Source: Pseudomonas sp. MYb185 | GTDB lineage: Bacteria > Pseudomonadota > Gammaproteobacteria > Pseudomonadales > Pseudomonadaceae | Length of the DNA: 64,000 nt | Direction of reading: 5' to 3' | Assembly: GCF_002979975.1 (NCBI RefSeq) | Contig: NZ_PCQD01000010.1 | Location: forward strand, 1-64,000 | Shown: piece after piece, positions 1-8,869 of the stretch | How positions within the stretch are numbered: position 1 is the stretch's first letter | How the letters are laid out: each line of letters starts with the position of its first letter | Notes under the pieces: model-generated | What the model was told of the DNA's origin: nothing | What the model saw: only the letters and a program-made list of their open reading frames with translations | Databases searched by the model: none | Program-made: the position numbers and the translations under genes

Positions 1-44
1 TCTCCGACCTGAAACCGTGCTGCCGTTCCGGGCCAGGGAGGCGC

Positions 45-72
45 ATTCTACAGGAGCCTAGCCCCTTGTCAA
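45..72 (-). promoter_or_regulatory. rRNA-type promoter, proximal of three
   Basis: TTGACA (67-72), a 16-base spacer, TAGAAT (45-50) and GCGCC on the minus strand. The leader then runs off the window. An rRNA operon (16S first) is the most likely downstream transcript; this is inferred, because no rRNA sequence is inside the window. Confidence 0.65.
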
Positions 73-149
73 CGCCTTCCTTTCAATCCGTTTTCACCGG
101 CCTGTTCTGCCCGGACTGTCGTCCGAACCGCCCTGGCGGTGAGCGGCGC

Positions 150-177
150 ATTCTACGCCGTTTCGCTTGTCTGTCAA
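150..177 (-). promoter_or_regulatory. rRNA-type promoter, middle of three
   Basis: TTGACA (172-177), a 16-base spacer, TAGAAT (150-155) and a GCGCC discriminator on the minus strand. Spacer length and discriminator are the same as in the other two promoters of the group. No gene lies between this site and the left edge of the window, so its transcript leaves the window. Confidence 0.65.
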
Positions 178-292
178 CCGCTAAATCATCCTGTCTTTTA
201 CTGCCACAACAAGGATAACCCTTTGATTGCACTGGAGTTTTGCAACCCCACCGCGACAAGCAAGGCGCGCATTATAGGCCGCTCAGATTTGC

Positions 293-298
293 CGTCAA
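293..298 (-). promoter_or_regulatory. rRNA-type promoter, distal of three (-35 at 293-298, -10 at 271-276)
   Basis: On the minus strand TTGACG is followed by a 16-base spacer and TATAAT at 271-276, then a GCGCGCC discriminator. A near-consensus -35 and -10 with a 16-base spacer and a GC-rich discriminator is the pattern of rRNA and other stringently controlled promoters in Pseudomonas. It lies just after the pssA stop codon and reads out of the left end of the window. Confidence 0.6.
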
Positions 299-303
299 GC
301 GGT

Positions 304-1146
304 TTATTCAACTTTCTCCGACTCGCTTGGCGTCTTGTCCCGGCGGTGCCAGCGCCACAGGGCTTGAAGCGGCCCGGAAACACTGTAGGCGATGAAGATG
401 AACCACAGAATGCGCGACGGATCGGTGGAGATGATCGCAAACACCAGCACCACCAGCAGGATCACCACAAAGGGTACCCTGCCACGCATATCCAGGTCCT
501 TGAAGCTGTAATAACGCACGTTGCTGACCATCAGCAAGCCGCCCAGGGCGGTCAATATACCGACCAGCAAGGAAATATCGCCGCCGTCCACCCCGAAATC
601 ACTCAATGCCCAGACCATGCCCGCCACCAGGCCGGCCGCTGACGGACTGGCCAGGCCGGTGAAGTAACGCTTGTCGGCGGAGCCGATATGGGTATTGAAG
701 CGCGCCAGGCGCAAGGCCGCACCGGCCACGTAGATGAAGGCAAAGATCCAGCCGACCTTGCCCAAATCAGCCAGCGCCCAGGTGAAGGCCACCAGCGCTG
801 GTGCCACGCCGAAGGCGACCATGTCCGACAGCGAGTCGTATTCGGCGCCGAAGGCGCTCTGGGTATTGGTCAGGCGCGCCACACGCCCATCCAGGCCATC
901 CAGCACCATTGCCACGAAGATGGCGATGGCAGCGTGCGAGAAGTTGCCGTTCATGGCGCTGACAATGGCATAGAAACCAGAGAACAGCGCTGCCGTCGTG
1001 AACAGGTTGGGCAGCAGATAGATACCACGATGACGGACCTTCTTGCCGTCAGGCCCGGGTACTTCCTCGATGTGCTCATCGATGGGCAACAGGGTGTGCG
1101 GACCATCGCCTTCGAAATTGGATTCGTGCTGCAGATCGTCTTTCAT
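304..1146 (-). CDS. pssA: CDP-diacylglycerol--serine O-phosphatidyltransferase
   Basis: Makes phosphatidylserine from CDP-diacylglycerol and L-serine at the inner membrane, the first step towards phosphatidylethanolamine. The 280-residue protein has the complete CDP-alcohol phosphotransferase motif: D86-G87, A90-R91, G100, D104 and D108. About eight hydrophobic segments follow from residue 43 onward. The first 40 residues are hydrophilic and acidic and precede the first membrane segment. The ATG has an AAGG sequence a suitable distance upstream. A strong terminator separates it from ilvC, so it is probably a separate transcript although it has the same orientation. It ends 5 bases before the distal rRNA-type promoter. 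The ilvC-pssA neighbourhood is typical of Pseudomonas. Confidence 0.95.
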   Translation of the reverse strand: MKDDLQHESNFEGDGPHTLLPIDEHIEEVPGPDGKKVRHRGIYLLPNLFTTAALFSGFYAIVSAMNGNFSHAAIAIFVAMVLDGLDGRVARLTNTQSAFGAEYDSLSDMVAFGVAPALVAFTWALADLGKVGWIFAFIYVAGAALRLARFNTHIGSADKRYFTGLASPSAAGLVAGMVWALSDFGVDGGDISLLVGILTALGGLLMVSNVRYYSFKDLDMRGRVPFVVILLVVLVFAIISTDPSRILWFIFIAYSVSGPLQALWRWHRRDKTPSESEKVE

Positions 1147-1227
1147 ATGCTAAACCTTACCACTGGGGCCGAGTGATGCAGTGTCGCAACTTGCCTTGCA
1201 AATGACCAGTCCCGTCGCCGCACAGCA

Positions 1228-1255
1228 ATAAAAAAACGCGGCCGAAGCCGCGTTT
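1228..1255 (-). terminator. Rho-independent terminator of the ilvINC operon
   Basis: On the minus strand a 9-base-pair stem (1234-1242 with 1247-1255, loop of 4) is followed by a run of T. It lies 20 bases after the ilvC stop codon and before pssA. Confidence 0.85.
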
Positions 1256-1274
1256 CCTGATCATCGAACCACGA

Positions 1275-2330
<1,056 letters not shown>

Positions 2331-2338
2331 TCAATTGT

Positions 2339-2830
2339 TTAAATGCTCAGAACCTTTTCACCGCGCGCAATGCCGGACACGCCGGTGCGCACGACTTCCA
2401 GTACCGTCGCCGGGCCAACCGCTTCGATGAAGCTGTCCAGCTTATCAGATGTACCTGTGAGCTGGACGGTATACACACTACTGGTCACATCGACAATCTG
2501 GCCGCGGAAGATATCGGTGGTCCGCTTGACCTCGGCGCGCTGGGCACCGGTGGCCTTGATCTTGACCAGCATCAGCTCACGCTCGATATGCGCCCCTTCG
2601 GACAGATTGACCAGCTTCACCACCTCGATCAGCTTGTTGAGGTTCTTGGTGATCTGTTCGATGACATCTTCCTGGCCGATGGTGGTCAGCGTCAGACGCG
2701 ACAGGGTCGGATCCTCGGTGGCCGCCACGGTCAGGGTTTCGATGTTGTAGTTGCGCTGGGAAAACAGCCCCACTACGCGGGACAGTGCACCGGGCTCGTT
2801 TTCCAGCAGTACGGAAATGATGTGTCTCAT
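2339..2830 (-). CDS. ilvN: Acetolactate synthase small (regulatory) subunit
   Basis: This is the regulatory subunit that activates acetohydroxyacid synthase and confers feedback inhibition by valine. The 163-residue protein has an N-terminal ACT domain (about 3-78, starting RHIISVLLENEPGALSRV) and a C-terminal small-subunit domain (about 85-158), the normal length for the family. The ATG lies one base after the ilvI stop codon, so the two subunits are probably translationally coupled. The symbol ilvH is used for the same gene in many Pseudomonas annotations. Confidence 0.96.
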   Translation of the reverse strand: MRHIISVLLENEPGALSRVVGLFSQRNYNIETLTVAATEDPTLSRLTLTTIGQEDVIEQITKNLNKLIEVVKLVNLSEGAHIERELMLVKIKATGAQRAEVKRTTDIFRGQIVDVTSSVYTVQLTGTSDKLDSFIEAVGPATVLEVVRTGVSGIARGEKVLSI

Positions 2831-2831
2831 G

Positions 2832-4556
2832 TCAGGTACGCTCCGTCTTGCTCAGCCACATGTCACGCATCGAGCCACCCGCAATCTGCATCGGGTAGAC
2901 GTGTTCGGTGTTGTCCACGCGGATATCCATGAATACCAGTCGCTTGGTCTGGGCAAACGCCTCTTCCATCGCCGGCTTGAGGTCTTCCGGCTTCTCCACG
3001 CGCATGCCAACGTGACCATAGGACTCGGTGAGCTTGATGAAGTCCGGCAGCGACTGCATGTAGGAATGCGAGTAGCGACTGTTGTACTGCATGTCCTGCC
3101 ACTGACGCACCATGCCCAGGGCCTGGTTGTTCAGGGTGATGATCTTCACCGGCAGGTCGTACTGCAGACAGGTCGACAGCTCCTGAATGTTCATCTGGAT
3201 ACTGCCTTCACCGGTAACGCAGGCGACGGTGGCATCCGGATGGTGCAACTGGATACCCATGGCCGCCGGCAAGCCGAAGCCCATGGTGCCCAGGCCACCG
3301 GAGTTGACCCAGCGATTGGGCTTGTCGAATGGATAATACTGGGCAGCGAACATCTGGTGCTGACCGACATCAGAGGTCACGTAGGCATCACCCTTGGTGA
3401 CCTCCCACAGGGTTTCGATGACGCTCTGCGGCTTGATGATGGAACCGTCGCCCTGATCATAGGGGAACATCTTGCCATCGCCCCGCCATTCATCGATCTG
3501 CTTCCACCAGGCCGCCAGCACGTCGGCATTCGGACGCAGCTTGTGCTCACGGGCAATGGCCAGCATCTCGGTCAGCACGCTGTCGACCGGGCCAACGATC
3601 GGGATGTCGGCCTTGATGGTTTTCGAGATCGACGCCGGGTCGATGTCGATATGAATGACCTTGGCGTTCGGGCAGAACTTGGCCGCGCCGTTGATGACAC
3701 GGTCATCGAAACGGGCGCCGACGCACATGACCACATCGGCATGGTGCATCGCCACGTTGGCGGTATAGCTGCCGTGCATGCCGAGCATGCCGACGAACTG
3801 ACGGTCGGTACCGGGGAAGCCGCCCAGCCCCATCAGGGTATTGGTCACCGGAACACCCAGTTCCTTGCCCAGCTCGGTCAACTGCTTGGCAGCGCCACCC
3901 ATGATCACCCCACCACCGGAGTAGATGATCGGACGACGGGCCTCGACCAGCAGCTCCAGCGCCTTGCGGATCTGGCCGGAATGGCCGCGCACCGCCGGGT
4001 TGTAGGAGCGCAGCTTGACCTTCTTCGGGTAGCTGTACTCGAACTTCTCAGCCGGGTTGGTCATGTCCTTGGGAATATCGATGACTACCGGACCGGGACG
4101 ACCGGTCTGCGCCAGATAGAAGGCCTTCTTGACGATTTCCGGAATCTCGCGCGGGTCCTTGACGATGAAGCTGTGCTTCACGATCGGACGGGAGATACCG
4201 ACCATGTCGGTTTCCTGGAAGGCGTCAGTGCCGACCATGTGGCTGGCCACCTGGCCGGAAATGACCACCATCGGAATGGAGTCCATGTACGCGGTGGCGA
4301 TGCCGGTGATGGTGTTGGTGGCACCGGGACCGGAGGTCACCAGCACCACGCCGGGCTTGCCGGTGGCACGCGCATAGCCATCGGCCATATGCGCCGCAGC
4401 CTGTTCGTGGCGTACCAGCACGTGCACCACATCATCCTGGCGGAAGATCGCATCGTATACATGCAGCAGGGCACCACCGGGGTACCCGTAGATAAATTTT
4501 ACACCCTCGTCACGCAAGGAGCGGACGACCATCTCAGCGCCGGATAAAAGTTCCAC
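2832..4556 (-). CDS. ilvI: Acetolactate synthase large (catalytic) subunit
   Basis: Thiamine-diphosphate enzyme that condenses two pyruvates, or pyruvate and 2-ketobutyrate, in the first common step of branched-chain amino-acid synthesis. The 574-residue protein has the TPP-binding N-domain with catalytic Glu51 ([12 protein letters not shown]), the central FAD/dehydrogenase-like domain and the C-terminal TPP domain with a GEGS motif near residue 445. The start is a GTG preceded by AGAGGTG at good spacing, and the MELLSGAEM opening agrees with family members. It is first in the ilvI-ilvN-ilvC operon and follows a long untranslated leader. Confidence 0.96.
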   Translation of the reverse strand: MELLSGAEMVVRSLRDEGVKFIYGYPGGALLHVYDAIFRQDDVVHVLVRHEQAAAHMADGYARATGKPGVVLVTSGPGATNTITGIATAYMDSIPMVVISGQVASHMVGTDAFQETDMVGISRPIVKHSFIVKDPREIPEIVKKAFYLAQTGRPGPVVIDIPKDMTNPAEKFEYSYPKKVKLRSYNPAVRGHSGQIRKALELLVEARRPIIYSGGGVIMGGAAKQLTELGKELGVPVTNTLMGLGGFPGTDRQFVGMLGMHGSYTANVAMHHADVVMCVGARFDDRVINGAAKFCPNAKVIHIDIDPASISKTIKADIPIVGPVDSVLTEMLAIAREHKLRPNADVLAAWWKQIDEWRGDGKMFPYDQGDGSIIKPQSVIETLWEVTKGDAYVTSDVGQHQMFAAQYYPFDKPNRWVNSGGLGTMGFGLPAAMGIQLHHPDATVACVTGEGSIQMNIQELSTCLQYDLPVKIITLNNQALGMVRQWQDMQYNSRYSHSYMQSLPDFIKLTESYGHVGMRVEKPEDLKPAMEEAFAQTKRLVFMDIRVDNTEHVYPMQIAGGSMRDMWLSKTERT

Positions 4557-4986
4557 TTTTGAATCACCTCTAGCATACCGTTCACCCCAGGCGAGCGGCA
4601 GGATACCTGTTTACTGCTCGGCAGTGCATTGGCAACGGTGGTTGTCATGCAACAGCTTGACTGCGTGCAATGGAAGCATGCCCCGGCAGATAGCCGGTAC
4701 AGCTTCACCCAGCGCGAGGTAGCGCGTGCGGGGCCAGGCCGGGAGATGGCGGGTTGTCGCCTCCCGGATTGAGCAACAAAGCAGACTGCCCCGGCAGCCG
4801 AGTAGGCGCCGATCACAGCATGCTCATGAGAACCTCGAATTGTTTACACTCGAAGGCTACAAGTCAAGCCAAGTTAAGACGAAAGCCTAACGTTTCATCC
4901 TATCAACAGCCGTGTACCGTCCACCCGGCAAACGGCTATAGTAGCCAGGCCGGTAATTAGATGCACGAAACAGGGATGAAGATACT
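4557..4986. other. Intergenic region between ilvI and the DUF4124 gene
   Basis: These 430 bases separate two divergent genes. The ilvI side is GC-rich with several short inverted repeats (for example GGGAG with CTCCC near 4741-4765) and small open frames on the minus strand. One of them, at 4613-4681, would encode a 22-residue peptide with five Leu/Val residues near its start. I find no U-tract terminator, so classical attenuation is not shown. No gene of normal size is supported here. Confidence 0.5.
4839..4867 (-). promoter_or_regulatory. Candidate ilvI promoter
   Basis: Minus-strand TTGACT (4862-4867), a 17-base spacer and AACAAT (4839-4844). It would give a leader of about 275 nt before the ilvI GTG. 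The -35 is good and the -10 matches 4 of 6 positions, so this is a candidate only. Confidence 0.35.
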
Positions 4987-5427
4987 ATGCGAAAGTTATT
5001 CACTGCATTGACGCTGAGTCTGCTGAGTTGCGCCAGCATGGCACAGCAGATATACCAATGGACTGACGAGCGCGGCACAGTGCAATACGGTCAGCTGCCA
5101 CCCGCCGACAGCCAGTACCGCTCACTCGACATCAAGGCTGCACCGCCGCCCGGCGGCCAATTGCGCACGCCCGCCACGCCGCCCACGGCCAGCGCCACTA
5201 CCGCAGAGGAACAGACAGCAACCGAGCAACGTCGCACGGCACGTGCCGAGGCCGAGCAGCGCGCTGCCACCTGCCAGACACTGCGTGAACAGTTGCAGAC
5301 CCTGCTCGACAACCCTCGACTGCGCCGCACCAACGAGGCCGGCGAAGTCGAGCGTATCGGGGAGGATGAACGTCAGGAGCTGATCCGCACCACGCGGGAA
5401 GGTGTGCAGGAACACTGCCAGGGCTAG
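4987..5427 (+). CDS. Secreted DUF4124-domain protein
   Basis: A 146-residue protein whose function I do not know. Residues 1-19 form a Sec signal peptide (MRKLFTALTLSLLSCASMAQ). The DUF4124 motif follows directly: IYQWTDERGTVQYGQLPP, a W-x-D-x-x-G-x-x-x-Y/F pattern common in gammaproteobacterial periplasmic proteins. Residues 55-130 are rich in Ala, Glu, Gln and Arg and probably helical, with two cysteines (C98 and C144 by count). It converges on the YqcC-family gene, overlapping its end by 4 bases. A role in the envelope is likely from the signal peptide; nothing more is shown. Confidence 0.85.
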   Translation: MRKLFTALTLSLLSCASMAQQIYQWTDERGTVQYGQLPPADSQYRSLDIKAAPPPGGQLRTPATPPTASATTAEEQTATEQRRTARAEAEQRAATCQTLREQLQTLLDNPRLRRTNEAGEVERIGEDERQELIRTTREGVQEHCQG

Positions 5428-5753
5428 CCCGCCAGTCGCGCGGCCTGCTGGTCGATACGCCCGATTATTACCAGCAGGCCGTGCCCCCGCCGGCCGAGAG
5501 GAGCAAATGCCTCCTCGCCCATCGGCTGGATATGGCAGCCCGGCGGGACTACCCCATCGCTCTCGATGATCTGCACCATGCGTGGGATGAACACCCATTG
5601 CAACCACAGCTCGAAGGACAGCGTATCCACACAGAAGGGTTCGCGGCTGGACAGAGCGGCGATCGAAGGCGGCTGCATCGACCACATATCCAGCGCCCGC
5701 AGTTCACGCTCCAGCTCCAGCAGCGCATCGGCCAAGCCGTGCCAGCGCTGCAT
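5424..5753 (-). CDS. YqcC family protein
   Basis: A 109-residue soluble protein of the YqcC/DUF446 family, whose biochemical role is not established. Family features are an N-terminal helix rich in Leu and Glu (LLELERELRALDMW) and the central segment LSFELWLQWVFIPRM, followed by MGEEAFAPL. Members are often near tRNA pseudouridine synthase genes, but here it is the last gene of the mrcB-lpoP group. Its ATG overlaps the lpoP stop codon by one base, which suggests coupled translation. Confidence 0.8.
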   Translation of the reverse strand: MQRWHGLADALLELERELRALDMWSMQPPSIAALSSREPFCVDTLSFELWLQWVFIPRMVQIIESDGVVPPGCHIQPMGEEAFAPLGRRGHGLLVIIGRIDQQAARLAG

Positions 5754-6406
5754 TACAGGGATACCTTGGCCCGCTGGCGAGCCTGCGCGGCACCTTCGGC
5801 ATCACCCTGGCGCTCACGCGCATCGGCCACCAGACCCCACAGCCCGGCCTGCAGTGCCGGACGACCGGCCGCGTAGGACAGGCCGCGGCGGGCCAGTTGT
5901 TCAGCCTGGGCAGCATCACCCTGGTCGAGGCGCACCTGGGCCAACCGGTACAGCACCTGGGGTTCCCGCGGGGCAATGCGCAGCGCACGCTCAAGACTGG
6001 CCGAAGCACTGTTCAGATCGCCGCTGCTCTCCTGCTGGCGCGCCGAGGTCAGCAGCGCCAGCACCGGCCCATCAAGCTGTTCATCGTCCTGCAGATTGCC
6101 ACTGCCACTACCACTGCTGGTTGGCGCCGACCCTGAGGGCTGACTGCTGACCGGTGCGCTGTCCAGCGGGTAGGATTCGATCGCACTCGATCCCCCCTCC
6201 CCATCCGGCACCAATACCACCACACCACTATCCTCAGGCTGCTGCGCCGGAGCAGGCGTCTGCGTCGGAATGCCGGCACCGCTCTGCATATCCTCATTGG
6301 ACACAGGGCGCCCAGAGTCCACTACCGGTATGGAGCCGCCCGAGCCGGCGCAGCCGGCCAATACCATCATGCAACCGACCAGCAGGCCAATTCGCTTAGT
6401 ATCCAT
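5753..6406 (-). CDS. lpoP: TPR lipoprotein, probable PBP1b activator LpoP
   Basis: The 217-residue protein starts MDTKRIGLL, with GAGG placed correctly upstream; an earlier ATG overlapping the mrcB stop codon (6427) is possible. Residues 1-19 are a lipoprotein signal ending in the lipobox LAGC. A disordered Pro/Gln/Ser-rich linker covers roughly 20-110. The C-terminal third has two to three TPR-like helix pairs (ASLERALRIAPREPQVLYRL and [19 protein letters not shown]). Known: in P. aeruginosa a TPR outer-membrane lipoprotein, LpoP, encoded with PBP1b, activates that synthase. Lipobox, linker, TPR and position directly downstream of mrcB all agree with that role here. Confidence 0.82.
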   Translation of the reverse strand: MDTKRIGLLVGCMMVLAGCAGSGGSIPVVDSGRPVSNEDMQSGAGIPTQTPAPAQQPEDSGVVVLVPDGEGGSSAIESYPLDSAPVSSQPSGSAPTSSGSGSGNLQDDEQLDGPVLALLTSARQQESSGDLNSASASLERALRIAPREPQVLYRLAQVRLDQGDAAQAEQLARRGLSYAAGRPALQAGLWGLVADARERQGDAEGAAQARQRAKVSL

Positions 6407-6423
6407 CGCCTTGTTCCTCATGT

Positions 6424-8748
6424 TCATTGCAGCCATCCGCGGATGACATCCATCACTCGACCAGCCCCTTCCTTCACTGGCTCGGTGTCAATCAGCGGTC
6501 GACAACCCGGCCCGGGCAACGGCTGGTAGCCCTCGCGGAAGGGTGCCTGCACCGTATCCGGACAGCTGGGATCGCTGCCTTCTCCGGTCAGCCGGTCAAC
6601 CCAGGCATACACAATGCCTTCCGGCGGCACCTCGGACAGACTGCGCGGATGCGCCTGCGCCATGAAGGCGCTCCACACCTGCAATGCACCTGTCGCCCCG
6701 GTCAGCCGGGTCTGGCCATTGTCATCGCGCCCCAGCCAGGACACCGCCAGCAGATCGTCGGAGAAGCCGGCAAACCAGCTGTCGCGCAGATCATTGGTGG
6801 TGCCGGTCTTGCCGGCCAGGCGAATGCTCGATGGTATCTGATTATAGGCCGAGCGCCCGGTCCCTTCCGCCATGACCCGACTCAACCCCTCCTGCATGAG
6901 ATAGATGGTCGCCGAATCGAAGCGCTGCTCGATCTCGAACGGATAGCGGCGCAGTTGCTCACCTTCCGCCGTCAGCACGTTGCGAATGGCTCGCAGCGGC
7001 GTATTGAAGCCACCACTGGCCAGGGTCTGGTACATGTCCGTCACCTGCAGCGGCGTCATTGCCCCGGCCCCCAGCAGCATCGCCGGGTAAGCCGGCCAGC
7101 CATGTCGCACACCCATGCGCTCAACGGTATTCAATACCTTGTCGACCCCGACCTCCACACCCAGCCGCACGGTCGCCTGGTTGTAGGAACGCGACAGTGC
7201 TTCATGCAGCGGCACCAGGCCATGGCTCTGGCGGCTGTAGTTCTGCGGCGTCCAGGTCCTGCCACGCTCGGCGGTCAGGGTGATCGGCGAGTCGTCCACC
7301 GGGGTGATCAGCGAATAGCGCTGCGGCTGTTCCAGCGCAGTCAGAAATACCGCGGGCTTGACCAGCGAGCCAATCGGCCGCGCCGCATCCAGCGCGCGAT
7401 TGAAGCCGGAGAAACGCGGATTACGACCGCCGACCAGGGCCAGCACCTCACCGGTCTGCGCCCCGGTGACCACCATGGCAGCCTCCATCTCACTGCCGGC
7501 ACGCTCGCCCAGGCGCTTGAATGCGGTTTCCACCGCCTTTTCGGCCTTCAGTTGCAGCAGTGGGTCGAAACTGGTGAAGATCCGCAGCCCTTCGCTGGTC
7601 AGATCCTCATCCTTGTAGTCCTCACGCAGCTGACGCTTGATCAGATCCATGAACGCCGGATAACTGGTATCGGCCATACTGCCGCGCACCGTTACATCCA
7701 GCGGACGCTCGATCGCCGCCTGCGCCTGCTCACCGGTGATCACGCCCTGCTCTTCGAGCATCTGGATCACCAGATCCCGGCGTTTCTTGACGCGCTCGGG
7801 CTGACGCCGCGGGTTATACAGCGACGGCCCCTTGACCATGCCCACCAGCAGTGCCACCTGGTGCAGCTCCAGTTCATGCAGCGGCTGGGCGAAGTAGTAC
7901 TGACTGGCCAGGCCGAAGCCGTGTACCGCCCGGCGGCCGTCCTGGCCGAGGAACACCTCGTTCAGATAGGCTTCGAGAATCTCTTCCTTGGAATAGTGCA
8001 GCTCCAGCAGCACCGCCATGATCGCCTCGGTGCCCTTGCGAATCAGGCTGCGGTCACTGCTGAGATAGAAGTTCTTCACCAACTGCTGGGTCAGGGTGCT
8101 GCCGCCCTGCACCACGCCACCGGCGGCGACATTGACATAGGCGGCCCGGGCGATGCCCTTGGGTGAAACGCCGAAATGCTGGAAGAACTCGCGATCCTCG
8201 ACCGCCACCAGCGCTTCCACCAGATAGGCTGGCGCCTGATCCAGACGCACCAGGATGCGGTCTTCGTTGTGCGCCGGATAGATGCCGCCGATCATCAACG
8301 GCTCCAGTCGTGCCATGACCAGGTCACCACTGCCGGACAGGCCGGATACCTGTTGGCCATTGAAGCGTACGCTGATGCGTTGCGCCGGTTCCGAGCCCTC
8401 GAAGGACTGGAAGCCGCGGGTGTACACGTCCACCCGGCCACTGGCCGCCGACATCTGGCCGGGCTGGCTGATCGAGTTCACCGAGCGATAGCCCAGGGCA
8501 GACAGCTCGGTAATGAAATCATCACGACTGAGCTTCTGCCCGGCATACAGCTCCAGCGGCCGGGCAAACACCTTGGCCGGTACCGCCCAGCGCTTGCCGG
8601 AAAACTTCTCCTGCACCACTGCATCCAGATAGATGGTCAGCGCCGCCAGCACGACCAGACCGACCAGCGCCAGCTTCCACAGCAGGCCCGACCAGCGTCG
8701 CCAGAACCCGACCTTGCGGGCTGCCCGTTTACTGCGTTTTCTACCCAT
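6424..8748 (-). CDS. mrcB: Penicillin-binding protein 1b, bifunctional peptidoglycan synthase
   Basis: Polymerises lipid II and cross-links the glycan strands at the periplasmic face of the inner membrane. The 774-residue protein has a basic cytoplasmic tail (RKRSKRAARK), one membrane helix (about 23-45), a UB2H domain, and a glycosyltransferase domain with EDREFFQHFG and GGSTLTQQLVKN. The transpeptidase domain has active-site SLVK, SYN and KTGTT. All catalytic motifs are intact. It is divergent from the AAA/kinase gene and is the first gene of mrcB-lpoP-yqcC. Confidence 0.96.
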   Translation of the reverse strand: MGRKRSKRAARKVGFWRRWSGLLWKLALVGLVVLAALTIYLDAVVQEKFSGKRWAVPAKVFARPLELYAGQKLSRDDFITELSALGYRSVNSISQPGQMSAASGRVDVYTRGFQSFEGSEPAQRISVRFNGQQVSGLSGSGDLVMARLEPLMIGGIYPAHNEDRILVRLDQAPAYLVEALVAVEDREFFQHFGVSPKGIARAAYVNVAAGGVVQGGSTLTQQLVKNFYLSSDRSLIRKGTEAIMAVLLELHYSKEEILEAYLNEVFLGQDGRRAVHGFGLASQYYFAQPLHELELHQVALLVGMVKGPSLYNPRRQPERVKKRRDLVIQMLEEQGVITGEQAQAAIERPLDVTVRGSMADTSYPAFMDLIKRQLREDYKDEDLTSEGLRIFTSFDPLLQLKAEKAVETAFKRLGERAGSEMEAAMVVTGAQTGEVLALVGGRNPRFSGFNRALDAARPIGSLVKPAVFLTALEQPQRYSLITPVDDSPITLTAERGRTWTPQNYSRQSHGLVPLHEALSRSYNQATVRLGVEVGVDKVLNTVERMGVRHGWPAYPAMLLGAGAMTPLQVTDMYQTLASGGFNTPLRAIRNVLTAEGEQLRRYPFEIEQRFDSATIYLMQEGLSRVMAEGTGRSAYNQIPSSIRLAGKTGTTNDLRDSWFAGFSDDLLAVSWLGRDDNGQTRLTGATGALQVWSAFMAQAHPRSLSEVPPEGIVYAWVDRLTGEGSDPSCPDTVQAPFREGYQPLPGPGCRPLIDTEPVKEGAGRVMDVIRGWLQ

Positions 8749-8869
8749 ATTCCCTGATTACCCCACGTTTCGGGAAGCAGCGCCTGCCCCTGGCAGGCGC
8801 GACAACGGTTGGCCTCGTTGCGACCAGCCTTCATAATGCCCGGATTGCCAGTCCACCACAGGATCCGAC

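Noticed and set aside
139..642. An open frame crossing the left-hand promoters and the end of pssA
   Set aside because: It covers promoter elements and runs antisense to pssA.
2751..4547. A 598-codon open frame on the plus strand
   Set aside because: It is antisense to ilvI, which has all catalytic motifs; composition is that of a shadow frame.
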